A stretch of 50,941 bases of DNA from an uncultured Verrucomicrobiota bacterium (lineage in GTDB: Bacteria > Verrucomicrobiota > Verrucomicrobiia > Limisphaerales > UBA9464): NCBI GenBank assembly GCA_903907925.1, contig CAIVQB010000130.1, positions 1 to 50,941 of the forward strand. The letters are read 5' to 3'. Numbering within the stretch: the stretch's first letter is position 1; each line of letters starts with the position of its first letter. This document shows, piece by piece, positions 37,056-45,519 of the stretch. The notes beneath the pieces were generated by a model that was not told the DNA's origin, did not search any database, and saw only the letters and a list, made by a program, of their open reading frames with translations. A program made the position numbers and the translations under genes.

Positions 37056-37604
37056 ATGGAGGCACCACGCAACATCGTCCTCGGCGTCACCGGTTCGATT
37101 GCCGCCCACAAGGCCATCGACCTCGCCAGCCAGCTCACCAAGGGCGGCGCTTCCGTTCACGTGGTTCTCACTGCTGACGCGCAGAAATTCGTCACCGCAC
37201 TGCCGTTCAAGACGCTGTCGCGGAATCCGGTGATCACCGATCTGTACGACGAGGAGGAGGGATGGAAGCCCGCCCACGTCCGGCTCGCCGACGAGGCCGA
37301 CCTGCTGCTCATCGCCCCGGCGACAGCCAACACCCTGGCGCGTTTGGCGGCCGGGATGGCCGATGACGCGTTGGGCTGTATCTATCTGGCGTTGAGTCCG
37401 GGCGCCCGAATTCTGGTGGCCCCGGCGATGAACGGGAAGATGTGGATGCATCCGGCCACCCAGGCCAATGTCGCCACGTTGAAGAGCCGTGGCGTCGAGT
37501 TTATCGGACCGGAGGAGGGTCTTCTGTCCTGCGGCTACGAAGGCATCGGCCGGTTGTGGCCGATTGAACCATTGGCCGCCCGCGCACTGGTCCTGGCCGG
37601 CTGA
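37056..37604 (+). CDS. coaC: Phosphopantothenoylcysteine decarboxylase, stand-alone CoaC
   Basis: 182 residues, an HFCD-family flavoprotein. Motifs: VTGSIAAHKAIDL (FMN binding), the catalytic-His region PAHVRLADEADLLLIAPATANT, the PAMNxxMW motif as PAMNGKMW, and the substrate clamp LSCGYEGIGRL. It converts 4'-phospho-N-pantothenoylcysteine to 4'-phosphopantetheine in CoA synthesis. The usual fused CoaB synthetase half is missing: the gene stops after the decarboxylase domain and the next gene is a kinase. CoaB must lie elsewhere. Confidence 0.9.
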   Translation: MEAPRNIVLGVTGSIAAHKAIDLASQLTKGGASVHVVLTADAQKFVTALPFKTLSRNPVITDLYDEEEGWKPAHVRLADEADLLLIAPATANTLARLAAGMADDALGCIYLALSPGARILVAPAMNGKMWMHPATQANVATLKSRGVEFIGPEEGLLSCGYEGIGRLWPIEPLAARALVLAG

Positions 37605-37635
37605 AAAGCGGCACGGAAACTGCGACACCACCGCG

Positions 37636-39060
37636 ATGTCTCCGTCTGAAGCCTGGATCGTCGCGCGCCAGACATTGGGGCGATGGAAGCGGCTCGCGGA
37701 TGCCCCGCCGCCTGACGAGGCGGTGTTCCTCAAGCGGGTGCGTTTCGTCGAGCGCGGCGTGATGCTGCCGGTGAAGGCGGCGATGCTGCTGCTGCTGCTC
37801 TATTTCCTCTTTTACGCGCACTGGTTCGTGAACCTCACCCAGCCGCGTGAGGACGCGCTGAACGGGTTGCGGAATTTCTTCCTGGCCTACTTCGCGCTCA
37901 ACGTGGGGACCGGAATCATGTTGTGGGGGATGGACGATATCTCACCCCGGCTGCTGGAGCGGGTGGTGTACAGCACGGCCATCCTCGACGGTGCCGTGGT
38001 GGCGGCGTTGACGTTGGTGACCGGCGGATTCGACAGCATCCTCTATTACGCCTTCTTCGGACTGATCATCCGAAACGCCGCGATCATTGCCCATGCGGAC
38101 GTTCAGATCGTGGTCAATCTGACCGTCAGCGGGTGCTACGTGGTGGCGGGCTGGCTGGACGTGGCGCTGGAACAGATGGAATTGGAAGTCGTCCGCACGG
38201 TCGGTCGCGGGGATCTCGGCGGCGAATGGGCGGACGTACCGAGCCAGTTGCACGCCGAGCCTCTGGTGTTGCGGGTGCTGATCCTCCTGCTGCTGACCGC
38301 CTGTTGCTACGGCATCCAGATGCTGGTCGACCGGCAGCGCCAGAAGGAAAACGAGGCCCAGGAATTCGCCGTGAAACGGCAGCAGTTGGAGGCGGCGGGA
38401 CGGATTGCCGCCGAAATTGCCCATCAGCTCAAGAACCCGCTCGGCATCATCAACAACGCCGCTTACACGCTCCACAAAAGCGTTCGCGAGGGCAAGACCA
38501 TCACCCAGCAGATCGCCATCATCCGCGAGGAGGTGGAGAAATCCGACCGCATCATCACCGAATTGATGGGGTACGCCAAGCTGGCGGAAGGGAAGGTGGA
38601 GCGGGTCAACATCATCGACGAACTCGAACGAGCCGTGGCCCAGGTGCTCCCGGAGGCGGCCAAATTCGACATCCGGATCCACCGTGACTACGCTCTGGGA
38701 TTGCCACCATTGCTCGGACAGTCGGGCCATTTCTCCGAAGTGTTCGTCAATCTTTTGACCAATGCCCGCGAGGCCATGGACGGAAAGGGGGAGATCTTTT
38801 TGTCGGCTAGGGCGGAGTCCGATTTCTCGGTGGTGGTGACCCTGCGGGATACCGGTCCGGGAATTCCACCCGATGTTCTGCCCAAGCTGTTTGAGGCCTA
38901 TTTCACGACCAAGGAAAAGGGGACCGGCCTTGGGCTGGCCATCGTCCGGCACAACACCGAACTCTATGGCGGATCGGTCTCCATTGAATCGGTGCTTGGC
39001 AAGGGGACATCCTTTGCGGTCAAGCTGCCCGCCCGGTCACTGATGCGAATCCGAAAATGA
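37636..39060 (+). CDS. Membrane sensor histidine kinase
   Basis: 474 residues from ATG 37636. Five to six hydrophobic segments (about 45-230: LLLLLYFLFYAHWFV, FFLAYFALNVGTGIM, VLRVLILLLLTACCYG) form the sensor. The cytoplasmic kinase follows: H-box AAEIAHQLKNPLGIINNAAY (H263), N-box FVNLLTNAREAMDG, G1 DTGPGIPP and G2 GTGLGLAIV. Its stop overlaps the start of the next gene (ATGA), so it is the cognate kinase of that NtrC-type regulator. The signal is unknown. The large in-frame upstream extension overlaps coaC and is rejected. Confidence 0.93.
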   Translation: MSPSEAWIVARQTLGRWKRLADAPPPDEAVFLKRVRFVERGVMLPVKAAMLLLLLYFLFYAHWFVNLTQPREDALNGLRNFFLAYFALNVGTGIMLWGMDDISPRLLERVVYSTAILDGAVVAALTLVTGGFDSILYYAFFGLIIRNAAIIAHADVQIVVNLTVSGCYVVAGWLDVALEQMELEVVRTVGRGDLGGEWADVPSQLHAEPLVLRVLILLLLTACCYGIQMLVDRQRQKENEAQEFAVKRQQLEAAGRIAAEIAHQLKNPLGIINNAAYTLHKSVREGKTITQQIAIIREEVEKSDRIITELMGYAKLAEGKVERVNIIDELERAVAQVLPEAAKFDIRIHRDYALGLPPLLGQSGHFSEVFVNLLTNAREAMDGKGEIFLSARAESDFSVVVTLRDTGPGIPPDVLPKLFEAYFTTKEKGTGLGLAIVRHNTELYGGSVSIESVLGKGTSFAVKLPARSLMRIRK

Positions 39061-40478
39061 AACTCCCGCCGCTGCTCGTCGTGGATGACGAGAAAAACAT
39101 GAGGCTCTCCCTCGAGACCGTACTCCGTGCGGAGGACTACGACGTGCGGCTGGCCGACTCGGCCGAGGCCGCCCTCAAGCTGATTGGCGACGAGGAAGTG
39201 TTCATGATCATCACCGACGCGCGGCTCGGCGGGATGAGCGGCTACGAATTCCTCAAGGAGGCGGCAAAGCGCAAGCCCGGGTTGCCGATCCTGATGATGA
39301 CCGCCTACGCGACCCCCAAGCTGGCGGTCGAGGCCATCAAGAACGGCGCGATCGATTATCTGGGCAAGCCATTTGATCCCGATGAATTGCTGCATGCCGT
39401 GGCGCGTTGCGCGGAACGGCATCAACTCCTCGCCGAGAATGCCGCGCTCAAGGCCCGCGCCGGCGAATCCTACCGGCTGGAACACATCATCGGCGAAGCG
39501 CCCAAGGTTCGTGAACTGCGACAGTTGATCCAGACCGTGGCGCCCACGGATGCGACGGTGCTGATTCTCGGGGAGAGCGGCACCGGCAAGGAACTGATCG
39601 CCGGCGCGATCCACACCCTCAGCCGGCGGACCGGACAGGCCTACATCCGGCTGAATTGCGCCGCGATTCCGGAAACGCTCCTCGAAAGCGAATTGTTCGG
39701 GTACGAGCGGGGGGCCTTCACCGGAGCTCACCGGACCAAGCGGGGTTATGTGGAAGAGGCGGACGGGGGCACCTTGTTCCTGGATGAAATCGGCGACATG
39801 AGCCGTCCATTGCAGGCGAAATTGCTTCGGTTCCTGGAGGATGGATCGTTCACGCGAGTGGGTGGAACCCAGGAATTGAAGGTCAACGTCCGGCTCATTG
39901 CCGCGACCAACCGGAACATCGTGGAGGCGATCCGAAAGGGGGAATTCCGCGAGGATCTGTTCCACCGGCTTAACGTCATGCAGTTCCGTCCGCCACCCCT
40001 GCGGGAGCGATCGGGCGACATCCTGTTGCTGGCGGGACATTTTCTCCGGCAGTTTTCGTTTCGCCTGGCCAAGAACATCACGACGATCAATGAACCCGCA
40101 CGGGCCGCGTTGGTGGCCCATTCGTGGCCGGGAAATGTTCGCGAACTGCGCAACGTGGTGGAACGGGCGGTCATCCTGGAGACTACCGTGGAAGTGACGC
40201 CGGCTAGTCTGCCGGACTTCGAGGTGGAATCCCGGCTTCGCGAGGGGCGCGGCACCGGCGACTGGCAGCGGCCGGTGGCGGCGGATGAACCGGGCATCTC
40301 CCTGAGCGAGGCCCTGGTCCGGTTCGAGCGCGAACTGATCCTTTCGGCGATCGAGCGTCACCACGGCGACCTCGACCGCACGGCGGGCGAGCTGAAACTG
40401 TCGCGCAGCACCCTAAGATACCGGATGAGCCGTCTCGATCTGCCGGTGGACGGAGCCGTTGACGAGGGACCTCCCTGA
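39057..40478 (+). CDS. Sigma-54-dependent response regulator (NtrC family)
   Basis: 473 residues. Receiver domain with D54 (IITDARLGGM) and K104. AAA+ domain with Walker A GESGTGKE (172-179), GAFTGA loop (219-224) and Walker B GGTLFLDEIGD (237-247). C-terminal Fis-like helix-turn-helix (GDLDRTAGELKLSRSTLRYR). Paired with the overlapping upstream kinase. Its target may be the following membrane/hopanoid genes, but I found no clear -24/-12 (TGGCAC-N5-TTGC) element in the window. Confidence 0.95.
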   Translation: MKLPPLLVVDDEKNMRLSLETVLRAEDYDVRLADSAEAALKLIGDEEVFMIITDARLGGMSGYEFLKEAAKRKPGLPILMMTAYATPKLAVEAIKNGAIDYLGKPFDPDELLHAVARCAERHQLLAENAALKARAGESYRLEHIIGEAPKVRELRQLIQTVAPTDATVLILGESGTGKELIAGAIHTLSRRTGQAYIRLNCAAIPETLLESELFGYERGAFTGAHRTKRGYVEEADGGTLFLDEIGDMSRPLQAKLLRFLEDGSFTRVGGTQELKVNVRLIAATNRNIVEAIRKGEFREDLFHRLNVMQFRPPPLRERSGDILLLAGHFLRQFSFRLAKNITTINEPARAALVAHSWPGNVRELRNVVERAVILETTVEVTPASLPDFEVESRLREGRGTGDWQRPVAADEPGISLSEALVRFERELILSAIERHHGDLDRTAGELKLSRSTLRYRMSRLDLPVDGAVDEGPP

Positions 40479-40497
40479 CCGGCAAGGTTTGGCGCGC

Positions 40498-40866
40498 ATG
40501 GAACTGTTTGGAGTGTTCAGCATTTTGGCGGCGGGGGGGATTGAGATCGGCGTTCCGACCGGACTCGATTCCGACTCCCGTCACATGCTCGGCGGGGCCT
40601 ATCCGGTCATCATCGCCATTCTCATTCTTCTCGGAGGGCTCGTCGTCTGGGCGGTCTTTATCCGAAAGCCGGCCCGGCGCCGGGACCGGGGCCGGGTGAT
40701 CGCGACCACGGCCGCCCCCGCGCCGGACGACGATTCCAGTGGATCGTCCTCGCAACGCCGCCGTCGACGTCGACGCGGGCGGAATCGCGGACGCAATCCA
40801 ACTCTGGCGGATACCGGCGGCCTGCCACCGATTGGCTCGGGCGATCCCAAATCCCCGTCTTTGTGA
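40498..40866 (+). CDS. Small single-span membrane protein with Arg-rich tail, unknown
   Basis: 122 residues from ATG 40498. One strong membrane helix (about 33-53, YPVIIAILILLGGLVVWAVF), then a basic cytoplasmic stop RKPARRRDRGR, a Ser/Asp-rich linker, and a second cluster of seven arginines (RRRRRRRGRNRGRN). No family is recognised. The basic tail could bind nucleic acid or acidic phospholipid. Its stop overlaps the GTG start of hpnD, so it is probably made together with the hopanoid-type genes. Confidence 0.65.
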   Translation: MELFGVFSILAAGGIEIGVPTGLDSDSRHMLGGAYPVIIAILILLGGLVVWAVFIRKPARRRDRGRVIATTAAPAPDDDSSGSSSQRRRRRRRGRNRGRNPTLADTGGLPPIGSGDPKSPSL

Positions 40867-41732
40867 CCACCGGGGCGAGCGAGCAAATCACCCAACGCAG
40901 CGGCTCAAACCTGGCGCTGGCGTTTGTCGTGCTGCCCAAGGAGAAACGGTCGGCCATGACCGCGCTCTACGCCTTTTGCCGCGAAGTGGACGATGTCGCC
41001 GACGAGGAGACGGCTCCCGTGGCAGACCGTCGTGCCCGATTGGCAGCCTGGCGGGAGGATGTCCGGCGCGCGTGCGACGGAGGCAGCCCGGAGTTTCCCG
41101 TCAACCGTGAGCTTCAACCGGTCATCGAGCGGTTCCATCTGCCCTTCACCCTGTTCGATGAATTGATCAAGGGAGTGGAAATGGACCTGGATCAAACCCG
41201 CTATCCCGACAATGCGGCGTTGGATGCCTACTGTTACCGGGTCGCTTCGGTCGTGGGTCTCTTGAGTATCGAGATTTTTGGCTACAGCGATCCCCGGTGC
41301 CGGGTTTATGCCGAAGCCCTGGGAAAGGCCCTTCAGCTCACCAACATCCTCCGCGATGTCGGCGATGATGCCGTCCGTGGCCGGATTTACCTTTCCGAGG
41401 CGGAATTGGCGCGGTTTGGCGTCAGCCCGGACGAGATTCTTCGTCGGGAGGATTCAGACCGATTCCGTCGACTGGCGGCCAGTGTCGCGGCCCGGGCTCG
41501 CGGGTTTTATACGATCGCGAAAAACAGTCTTCCGGACGCGGATCGCAAGTCGATGGTGGCCGCGGAATTGATGGGTTCGGTGTATTGGACCCTCCTGCGC
41601 AAAATTGAGGATTCCGGATTTCCGGTCCTGGCCGATCGTCGGACCCGAATTCACCGCTTTCAGAAGATCTGGCTCATCCTCCTGGCTTGGTTCAGGGTTA
41701 AAACCGGAATTCCCATTGCCACCTATGGGTGA
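40863..41732 (+). CDS. hpnD: Squalene/phytoene synthase family, HpnD-like presqualene diphosphate synthase
   Basis: 289 residues. Both Asp-rich metal-binding motifs of trans-isoprenyl head-to-head synthases are present: CREVDDVADE (about 39-48) and LTNILRDVGDDAVRGRIYL. FELIKGVEMDL-type residues (LIKGVEMDLDQTRY) also fit the family. The HpnD assignment is by the hpnK neighbour and by the absence of carotenoid genes; a phytoene synthase is the alternative. Start GTG 40863 overlaps the preceding stop (GTGA). Its end overlaps hpnK by eight bases. Confidence 0.85.
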   Translation: MTTGASEQITQRSGSNLALAFVVLPKEKRSAMTALYAFCREVDDVADEETAPVADRRARLAAWREDVRRACDGGSPEFPVNRELQPVIERFHLPFTLFDELIKGVEMDLDQTRYPDNAALDAYCYRVASVVGLLSIEIFGYSDPRCRVYAEALGKALQLTNILRDVGDDAVRGRIYLSEAELARFGVSPDEILRREDSDRFRRLAASVAARARGFYTIAKNSLPDADRKSMVAAELMGSVYWTLLRKIEDSGFPVLADRRTRIHRFQKIWLILLAWFRVKTGIPIATYG

Positions 41733-42564
41733 ACAACCCTTCGACCCTCGCATCCGGCTCATCATCAACGCCGATGATTTTGGAATCTCGCACGGTGCGA
41801 ACCGCGCGATCATCCGGGCCCACAGGGAGGGAATCCTGCGGTCCGCCAGCCTGATGGTGAACGGCGATGCCTCCAACAATGCCGTCATGCTGGCGCGGGA
41901 AAATCCGACTCTCGCCGTCGGTCTCCACCTCACCTTGGTTTCCGGAAAGTCGACGCTCAAACCCAGCGAAATCATCGGGGTGGTCAACCAGCGTTTTGAG
42001 TTCGACGAGAGTCCGGTCAGGGCAGGCCTCCGCTATTTTTTTAACAGCGATCTCGACGCCTATCTCAAGCAAGAGATCGACGCCCAGTTTCGTGAGTTCC
42101 GCATGGCGGGCCTGGAGTTGGACCACGTCAACGGTCACCTTCATTTCCACCTCCACCCGACCATCTTCAATCACATCAAGCGCCACTATCAGACCTGGGG
42201 GATCCGCGCGCTCCGGCTGACTCGTGAGCCGCTGGTCATGAATTTGCGGCTGGCGTGGGGAAAATACTTCTACCGGATCAGCCACGATTTCATCTTCGAC
42301 CGCCTTGCACTCGGTGCGCAACCGGCGCTGCAGCGGCGCGGCATCCGGCATGCCGACTTCACCTTCGGCCTCCTCCAGAGCGGGAGGATGAACGAGACCT
42401 ACCTCCTGCGCCTGCTGGAGAATCTGTTTCCCGGCACCTTTGAAATTTATTTCCATCCCGATGAGGAGGAACACGCCCACGAACTCGAGGCGTTGATCAG
42501 TCCCAAAGTGACGGAGATGATCCGGCAGCGTGGGATCGAGCTGATTCGTTACCAGGACCTCTGA
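41725..42564 (+). CDS. hpnK: Hopanoid-associated YdjC/ChbG-family deacetylase HpnK
   Basis: 279 residues from ATG 41725. The metal site of the YdjC (carbohydrate deacetylase-like) family is visible: LIINADDFGISHGANRA, VGLHLTLVSGK and DHVNGHLHFHLHP. Later EIYFHPDEEEHAHE supplies more His/Glu. HpnK proteins occur in hopanoid or squalene clusters and probably deacylate a sugar head group; the substrate is not established. Coupled to hpnD by overlap. Confidence 0.87.
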   Translation: MGEQPFDPRIRLIINADDFGISHGANRAIIRAHREGILRSASLMVNGDASNNAVMLARENPTLAVGLHLTLVSGKSTLKPSEIIGVVNQRFEFDESPVRAGLRYFFNSDLDAYLKQEIDAQFREFRMAGLELDHVNGHLHFHLHPTIFNHIKRHYQTWGIRALRLTREPLVMNLRLAWGKYFYRISHDFIFDRLALGAQPALQRRGIRHADFTFGLLQSGRMNETYLLRLLENLFPGTFEIYFHPDEEEHAHELEALISPKVTEMIRQRGIELIRYQDL

Positions 42565-42565
42565 T

Positions 42566-42988
42566 ATGATCCGTCTTCTGCCGGTGTTGGTGGTGGGCCT
42601 GTTGATGGAGGCGGTCGGTGTCGTGTTCCTCAGCCGGGGCCTCAAGGAAATTGGCGAGATGACGAAGGTCTCGATTCCCGAAATCCTGGGCTTGTTCGGT
42701 CGCGGGGTCACCAATCGTCACATCCTGGGCGGCGTGGCGCTCGAAGCCGCCTTCTTCGGATGCCTGCTGTTCCTGATGTCGCGCGCTGATGTCAGCTTCA
42801 TCTGGCCGCTGACGGCATTGAGCTTTGTCTTTTCGACCCTCGCGGCGATTTTTTACCTCGGTGAAAAGGTCAGTCCGTTGCGATGGCTGGGCATCGTGTT
42901 CATCCTGATCGGCGCCGGGGTGATCACCTACACCGAGAAGGTCAAGGAACGGGAAGAGGCCGCGGCCCGACAATCCACGTCGCCATAG
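42566..42988 (+). CDS. Small DMT/EamA-type membrane protein
   Basis: 140 residues with four predicted membrane helices (LLPVLVVGLLMEAVGVVFL, ILGGVALEAAFFGCLLFLM, FIWPLTALSFVFSTLAAIFY, LRWLGIVFILIGAGVITY). The half-size EamA pattern with GEKVSPLRWLGIVFILIGAG resembles SMR/ArnE-type flippase subunits. It starts two bases after hpnK. It may move a lipid-linked sugar together with HpnK chemistry (inference). Small multidrug resistance activity is an alternative. Confidence 0.8.
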   Translation: MIRLLPVLVVGLLMEAVGVVFLSRGLKEIGEMTKVSIPEILGLFGRGVTNRHILGGVALEAAFFGCLLFLMSRADVSFIWPLTALSFVFSTLAAIFYLGEKVSPLRWLGIVFILIGAGVITYTEKVKEREEAAARQSTSP

Positions 42989-43094
42989 GCGGCCGTCTGT
43001 AAATTGGGTATAGTCCCGCGGCAATGGGTTTTGTCGTCTGCCGGTGTAACGAAGAGGGAGCAATAGGGTCGCATCTGATCATTTGATTTGGGAT

Positions 43095-43124
43095 CAAGAA
43101 TCACAGTGCGGCCTCTGATTCTTG
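43095..43124. repeat. 9-bp perfect inverted repeat after the DMT gene
   Basis: CAAGAATCA and TGATTCTTG separated by 12 bases (CAGTGCGGCCTC). It lies 107 bases after the DMT gene stop and directly before the hairpin repeat cluster. There is no U-run. It may be the end of the inserted repeat element or a weak transcript end. Confidence 0.6.
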
Positions 43125-43140
43125 CCAACGCTTACCCTCC

Positions 43141-43332
43141 GAAGCGCCAACGGCGCGGCCCCATACCAGACTGGGGCAACGCCCCGGGATTGGGAATACC
43201 CCAGTCTTTCAAGGGCTGAAGGCCCGCTCCATCGCTCCATCCGGAAATGGCACGGCCGTTCGCCCCAAACGGGAATGGATTGCCGTCCTGGGGCGCTGCC
43301 CCAGGCTGGTATGGAGCGGGCCTTTGGTCTTG
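43141..43332. repeat. Hairpin repeat cluster: family A (two inverted copies) and B
   Basis: Copy A1 (plus, 43141-43190) has CCATACCAGACTGGGGCAAC then GCCCCGGGA. Copy A2 (minus, 43285-43332) is the inverse and has CCCCAGGCTGGTATGGAGCG. Unit B (43210-43233) reads CAAGGGCTGAAGGCCCGCTC. Each A unit holds a short hairpin (CTGGGGC-AAC-GCCCC type). The pair of inverted copies could form a larger fold. No gene is present from 42989 to 43429. Confidence 0.85.
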
Positions 43333-43429
43333 ACCGCAGCCCGTGTGGGGAAAGCGGTCGCCAATGACACAGGCAGAATAGAGCGACGTTGGCGGATGAA
43401 GTGGGGTTGAGTATCGAGCAGAATTGACC

Positions 43430-44233
43430 TCATTGCTTCGTTGCCTCTTCTGTATTGGCCGCGTCGGTCGGGAGCTGTCCGCGCAGATTTTCCAAGAGTA
43501 ACTGAAGTCGACGCGGGTTCGCTGGATCCGATGTGTTGCCCTCGCGCCCGCCCGCGGGGCCGGCGTCGAGGGCTCGGTCCAAGGCGGTCACCAGCACGGC
43601 CAGATCGCCGGCGGCCAGCGGAAGAGTGATCTTTTCCTCCTGCGCCAGTTTCATCGCCCGTCGGGCCAGATCGAGCAGCAGGGCGCAGGGTTCCAGACAG
43701 GGAAGGTCCGATTTTTCGGCGGCACCATCGGGTTCGAGATCCGGGGCGGTCCAGAGGCGTCGTCGCAGACAGAACCGCGCCGAGCAGCACGCGCGGATGG
43801 TCCGGTTCGCCAACGGCCCGGGAAGGAGCGTGGTGATGCGATACAACCCCGTCTGTCGCGCGGCGAATTCGCGAAATCCAGTCACCGGTGGGTTGCCCTG
43901 CCATGCCGCGTACCAATCCGGAATTCCACCCGGATAAAGATGGTCGATCGCGATTCCCAATTCGGCAAGGGATTGGATTCGACAGTTCCATCCGCGTTGC
44001 AGGCCCGGAGCCGCCTTGTTCGGACGGAATGAACCCGCGGGCGTGGTCCGCGAGATCCGTCGCAGATCGCCCGTGAAAACCGATTCCAGTGATTCCACCG
44101 GCCGATCCACATCGTCCCGGTGACGCAGTTCAAATCCGCTGGCGAGCGGACGGATCCAGACCTCGACCAGTACCCGTCCGGCACCGATTGACTCGGAGAA
44201 GGCCTTCAATGCCGGGTTGAGAAAGGGAACCAT
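43430..44233 (-). CDS. DR2241-like Fe-S cluster protein without chelatase domain
   Basis: 267 residues from ATG 44233. The segments GSFRPNKAAPGLQRGWNCRI, LGIAIDHLYPGGIPDWYAAW and REFAARQTGLYRITTLL match the conserved core I recall from DR2241-type proteins. In those, this region stabilises a 4Fe-4S domain and is often fused to a CbiX chelatase. Cysteines C149, C150, C155 (ACCSARFCLRRRLW) and C179, C183 (PCLEPC) could bind the cluster. The CbiX domain is absent. The role is unknown; tetrapyrrole metal chemistry is a guess from relatives. The C-terminus is low-complexity. Confidence 0.6.
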   Translation of the reverse strand: MVPFLNPALKAFSESIGAGRVLVEVWIRPLASGFELRHRDDVDRPVESLESVFTGDLRRISRTTPAGSFRPNKAAPGLQRGWNCRIQSLAELGIAIDHLYPGGIPDWYAAWQGNPPVTGFREFAARQTGLYRITTLLPGPLANRTIRACCSARFCLRRRLWTAPDLEPDGAAEKSDLPCLEPCALLLDLARRAMKLAQEEKITLPLAAGDLAVLVTALDRALDAGPAGGREGNTSDPANPRRLQLLLENLRGQLPTDAANTEEATKQ

Positions 44234-44370
44234 GCCGCGGAAAAGGTATCGTGGAATGGACGGAGGGCGAACCGGTTTGTTTCCGCCGATTGGAGCCAAC
44301 CGGGGTGGTGGGCCGACCCCGCCCTATTTTCTGTGTTGCAGCCCTGATACGATCCGCTTGGATCGCCGGC

Positions 44371-45168
44371 ATGAAGACCCCGTTGCTGTTTCTTGTCGCG
44401 CTCGTTGCCGCCGGGATGGTTTCCGCCCAGGACTGGGCGAAGGCCCGCCTGGAAAAATCACCCCGCCACATGGAATGGGTGAAGGTGAAGCAGGGTGACC
44501 GCGTGGTGCAGTGCTACATCGCCTATCCCGAGGTGAAGACCAAGGCGACCGCTGTGTTGGTGATCCACGAAATCTTCGGGCTCACCGACTGGGTCCGTGG
44601 CGTCACCGATCAACTGGCGGAAGCCGGTTACATCGCCATCGCCCCCGATTTGCTGTCCGGTGCCGCGCCGGGCGGCGGCGGAACCGCTGAATTGGGCGGC
44701 GGTGACGGCGTGCGAAAAGCGATTTCCAGTCTGCCCCCGGACCAGGTGACTGCCGATCTGAAGGCGGTGCTGACGCATGTCGCAGCATTGCCTGCGTGCA
44801 ACGGAAAGGTGGCGGTCGCCGGATTCTGCTGGGGCGGTGGTCAAACCTTTCGTTTCGCGACCCACGAGCCGCGGGTGGTTGCTGCGTTCCCGTTTTATGG
44901 CACGGGTCCCGATCGCGAGGAGGACATCGCCCGAATCTCGGCACCGGTCTTTGGCTTCTACGGTGGGAACGACGCCCGCGTCAATGCCACCATCCCGGGT
45001 TCGACCGATCTGATGAAGAAGGCCGGCAAGCGTTACGAGCCGGTGGTCTATGACGGTGCCGGACACGGTTTCATGCGGGCCGGTGAAGCTCCCGATGCCT
45101 CCGATGTGAACAAGAAAGGCCGCGACGAGGCGTGGAAACGTCTGAAGGAATTGCTCGGCCGGCTCTGA
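44371..45168 (+). CDS. Secreted dienelactone hydrolase family protein
   Basis: 265 residues from ATG 44371 with a signal peptide (MKTPLLFLVALVAAGMVSAQ). The alpha/beta hydrolase triad of dienelactone hydrolases is visible: C153 in GFCWGGG, D201 in YGGNDAR and H232 in GAGHGFM. VLVIHEIFGLTDWVRG is the family oxyanion-hole region. It probably hydrolyses a small ester or lactone in the periplasm. It is divergent from the DR2241-like gene, with 137 bases between the starts. Confidence 0.91.
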   Translation: MKTPLLFLVALVAAGMVSAQDWAKARLEKSPRHMEWVKVKQGDRVVQCYIAYPEVKTKATAVLVIHEIFGLTDWVRGVTDQLAEAGYIAIAPDLLSGAAPGGGGTAELGGGDGVRKAISSLPPDQVTADLKAVLTHVAALPACNGKVAVAGFCWGGGQTFRFATHEPRVVAAFPFYGTGPDREEDIARISAPVFGFYGGNDARVNATIPGSTDLMKKAGKRYEPVVYDGAGHGFMRAGEAPDASDVNKKGRDEAWKRLKELLGRL

Positions 45169-45173
45169 GCCAG

Positions 45174-45254
45174 GATTGAGACAGAATGGACCGAATGAAC
45201 CGGATGGGATCGGCTCTTCAGAAATCCGAGTGAATCCGTGAAATTCGTGTCCCT
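45174..45254 (+). repeat. Dispersed repeat family C, copy 3
   Basis: Contains GAGACAGAATGGACCGAATG, then GAGTGAATCCGTGAAATTCG and TGTCC. It begins within a few bases of the hydrolase stop codon. The opening GAGACAGAATGGAC is shared with copy 1. Confidence 0.85.
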
Positions 45255-45377
45255 CATCGGCCCTTTCCAAATCGCTTTGACGCGGCGCGGGTTCGGGCTG
45301 CGTGCGATACGAAAACACGATTGTCCCTGGATGCGGTTCAAGTTGTCCGCCGGCAAGCCGATACACTAGTGGGATCT

Positions 45378-45417
45378 CCGGGAGAGGACGGGGATCCGGC
45401 AAGCCTCCCGGTTTTTT
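45378..45417 (+). terminator. Intrinsic terminator or attenuator, first of a pair
   Basis: CCGGGAG pairs with CTCCCGG across 20 bases, followed by TTTTTT (45412-45417). The upstream bases GGATCTCC (45372-45379) can pair instead with GGGGATCC (45389-45396 region), which would compete with the terminator stem as in attenuators. It could end the hydrolase transcript or a short leader RNA. Confidence 0.65.
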
Positions 45418-45422
45418 GTGAG

Positions 45423-45514
45423 CACGGTCGCTGACATTTGGCACGCGGGTCCTCCTCACCTGCGCTGCTGCCCCTCACGACGTTAGCGGCCGTGTTCACT
45501 CCGGGTGGAGGAGG
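45423..45514 (+). ncRNA. Candidate structured RNA between two terminators
   Basis: CACGGTCGCTGAC (45423-45435) pairs over 13 positions, with G-U pairs, with GTTAGCGGCCGTG (45482-45494). Inside is a second stem CGCGGGT/ACCTGCG closing the loop CCTCCTC. Downstream GGTGGAGGAGG (45504-45514) is complementary to that loop, so a pseudoknot is possible. A terminator follows at 45520. I matched it to no known RNA family. It may be a standalone small RNA or a leader of the DUF1080 gene at 45680. Confidence 0.4.
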
Positions 45515-45519
45515 CTGGT

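Noticed and set aside
43247-43262. Sigma-54 promoter-like TGGCACGGCCGTTCG
   Set aside because: The second element is TTCG rather than TTGC, and it lies inside the repeat cluster with no gene in a suitable position.
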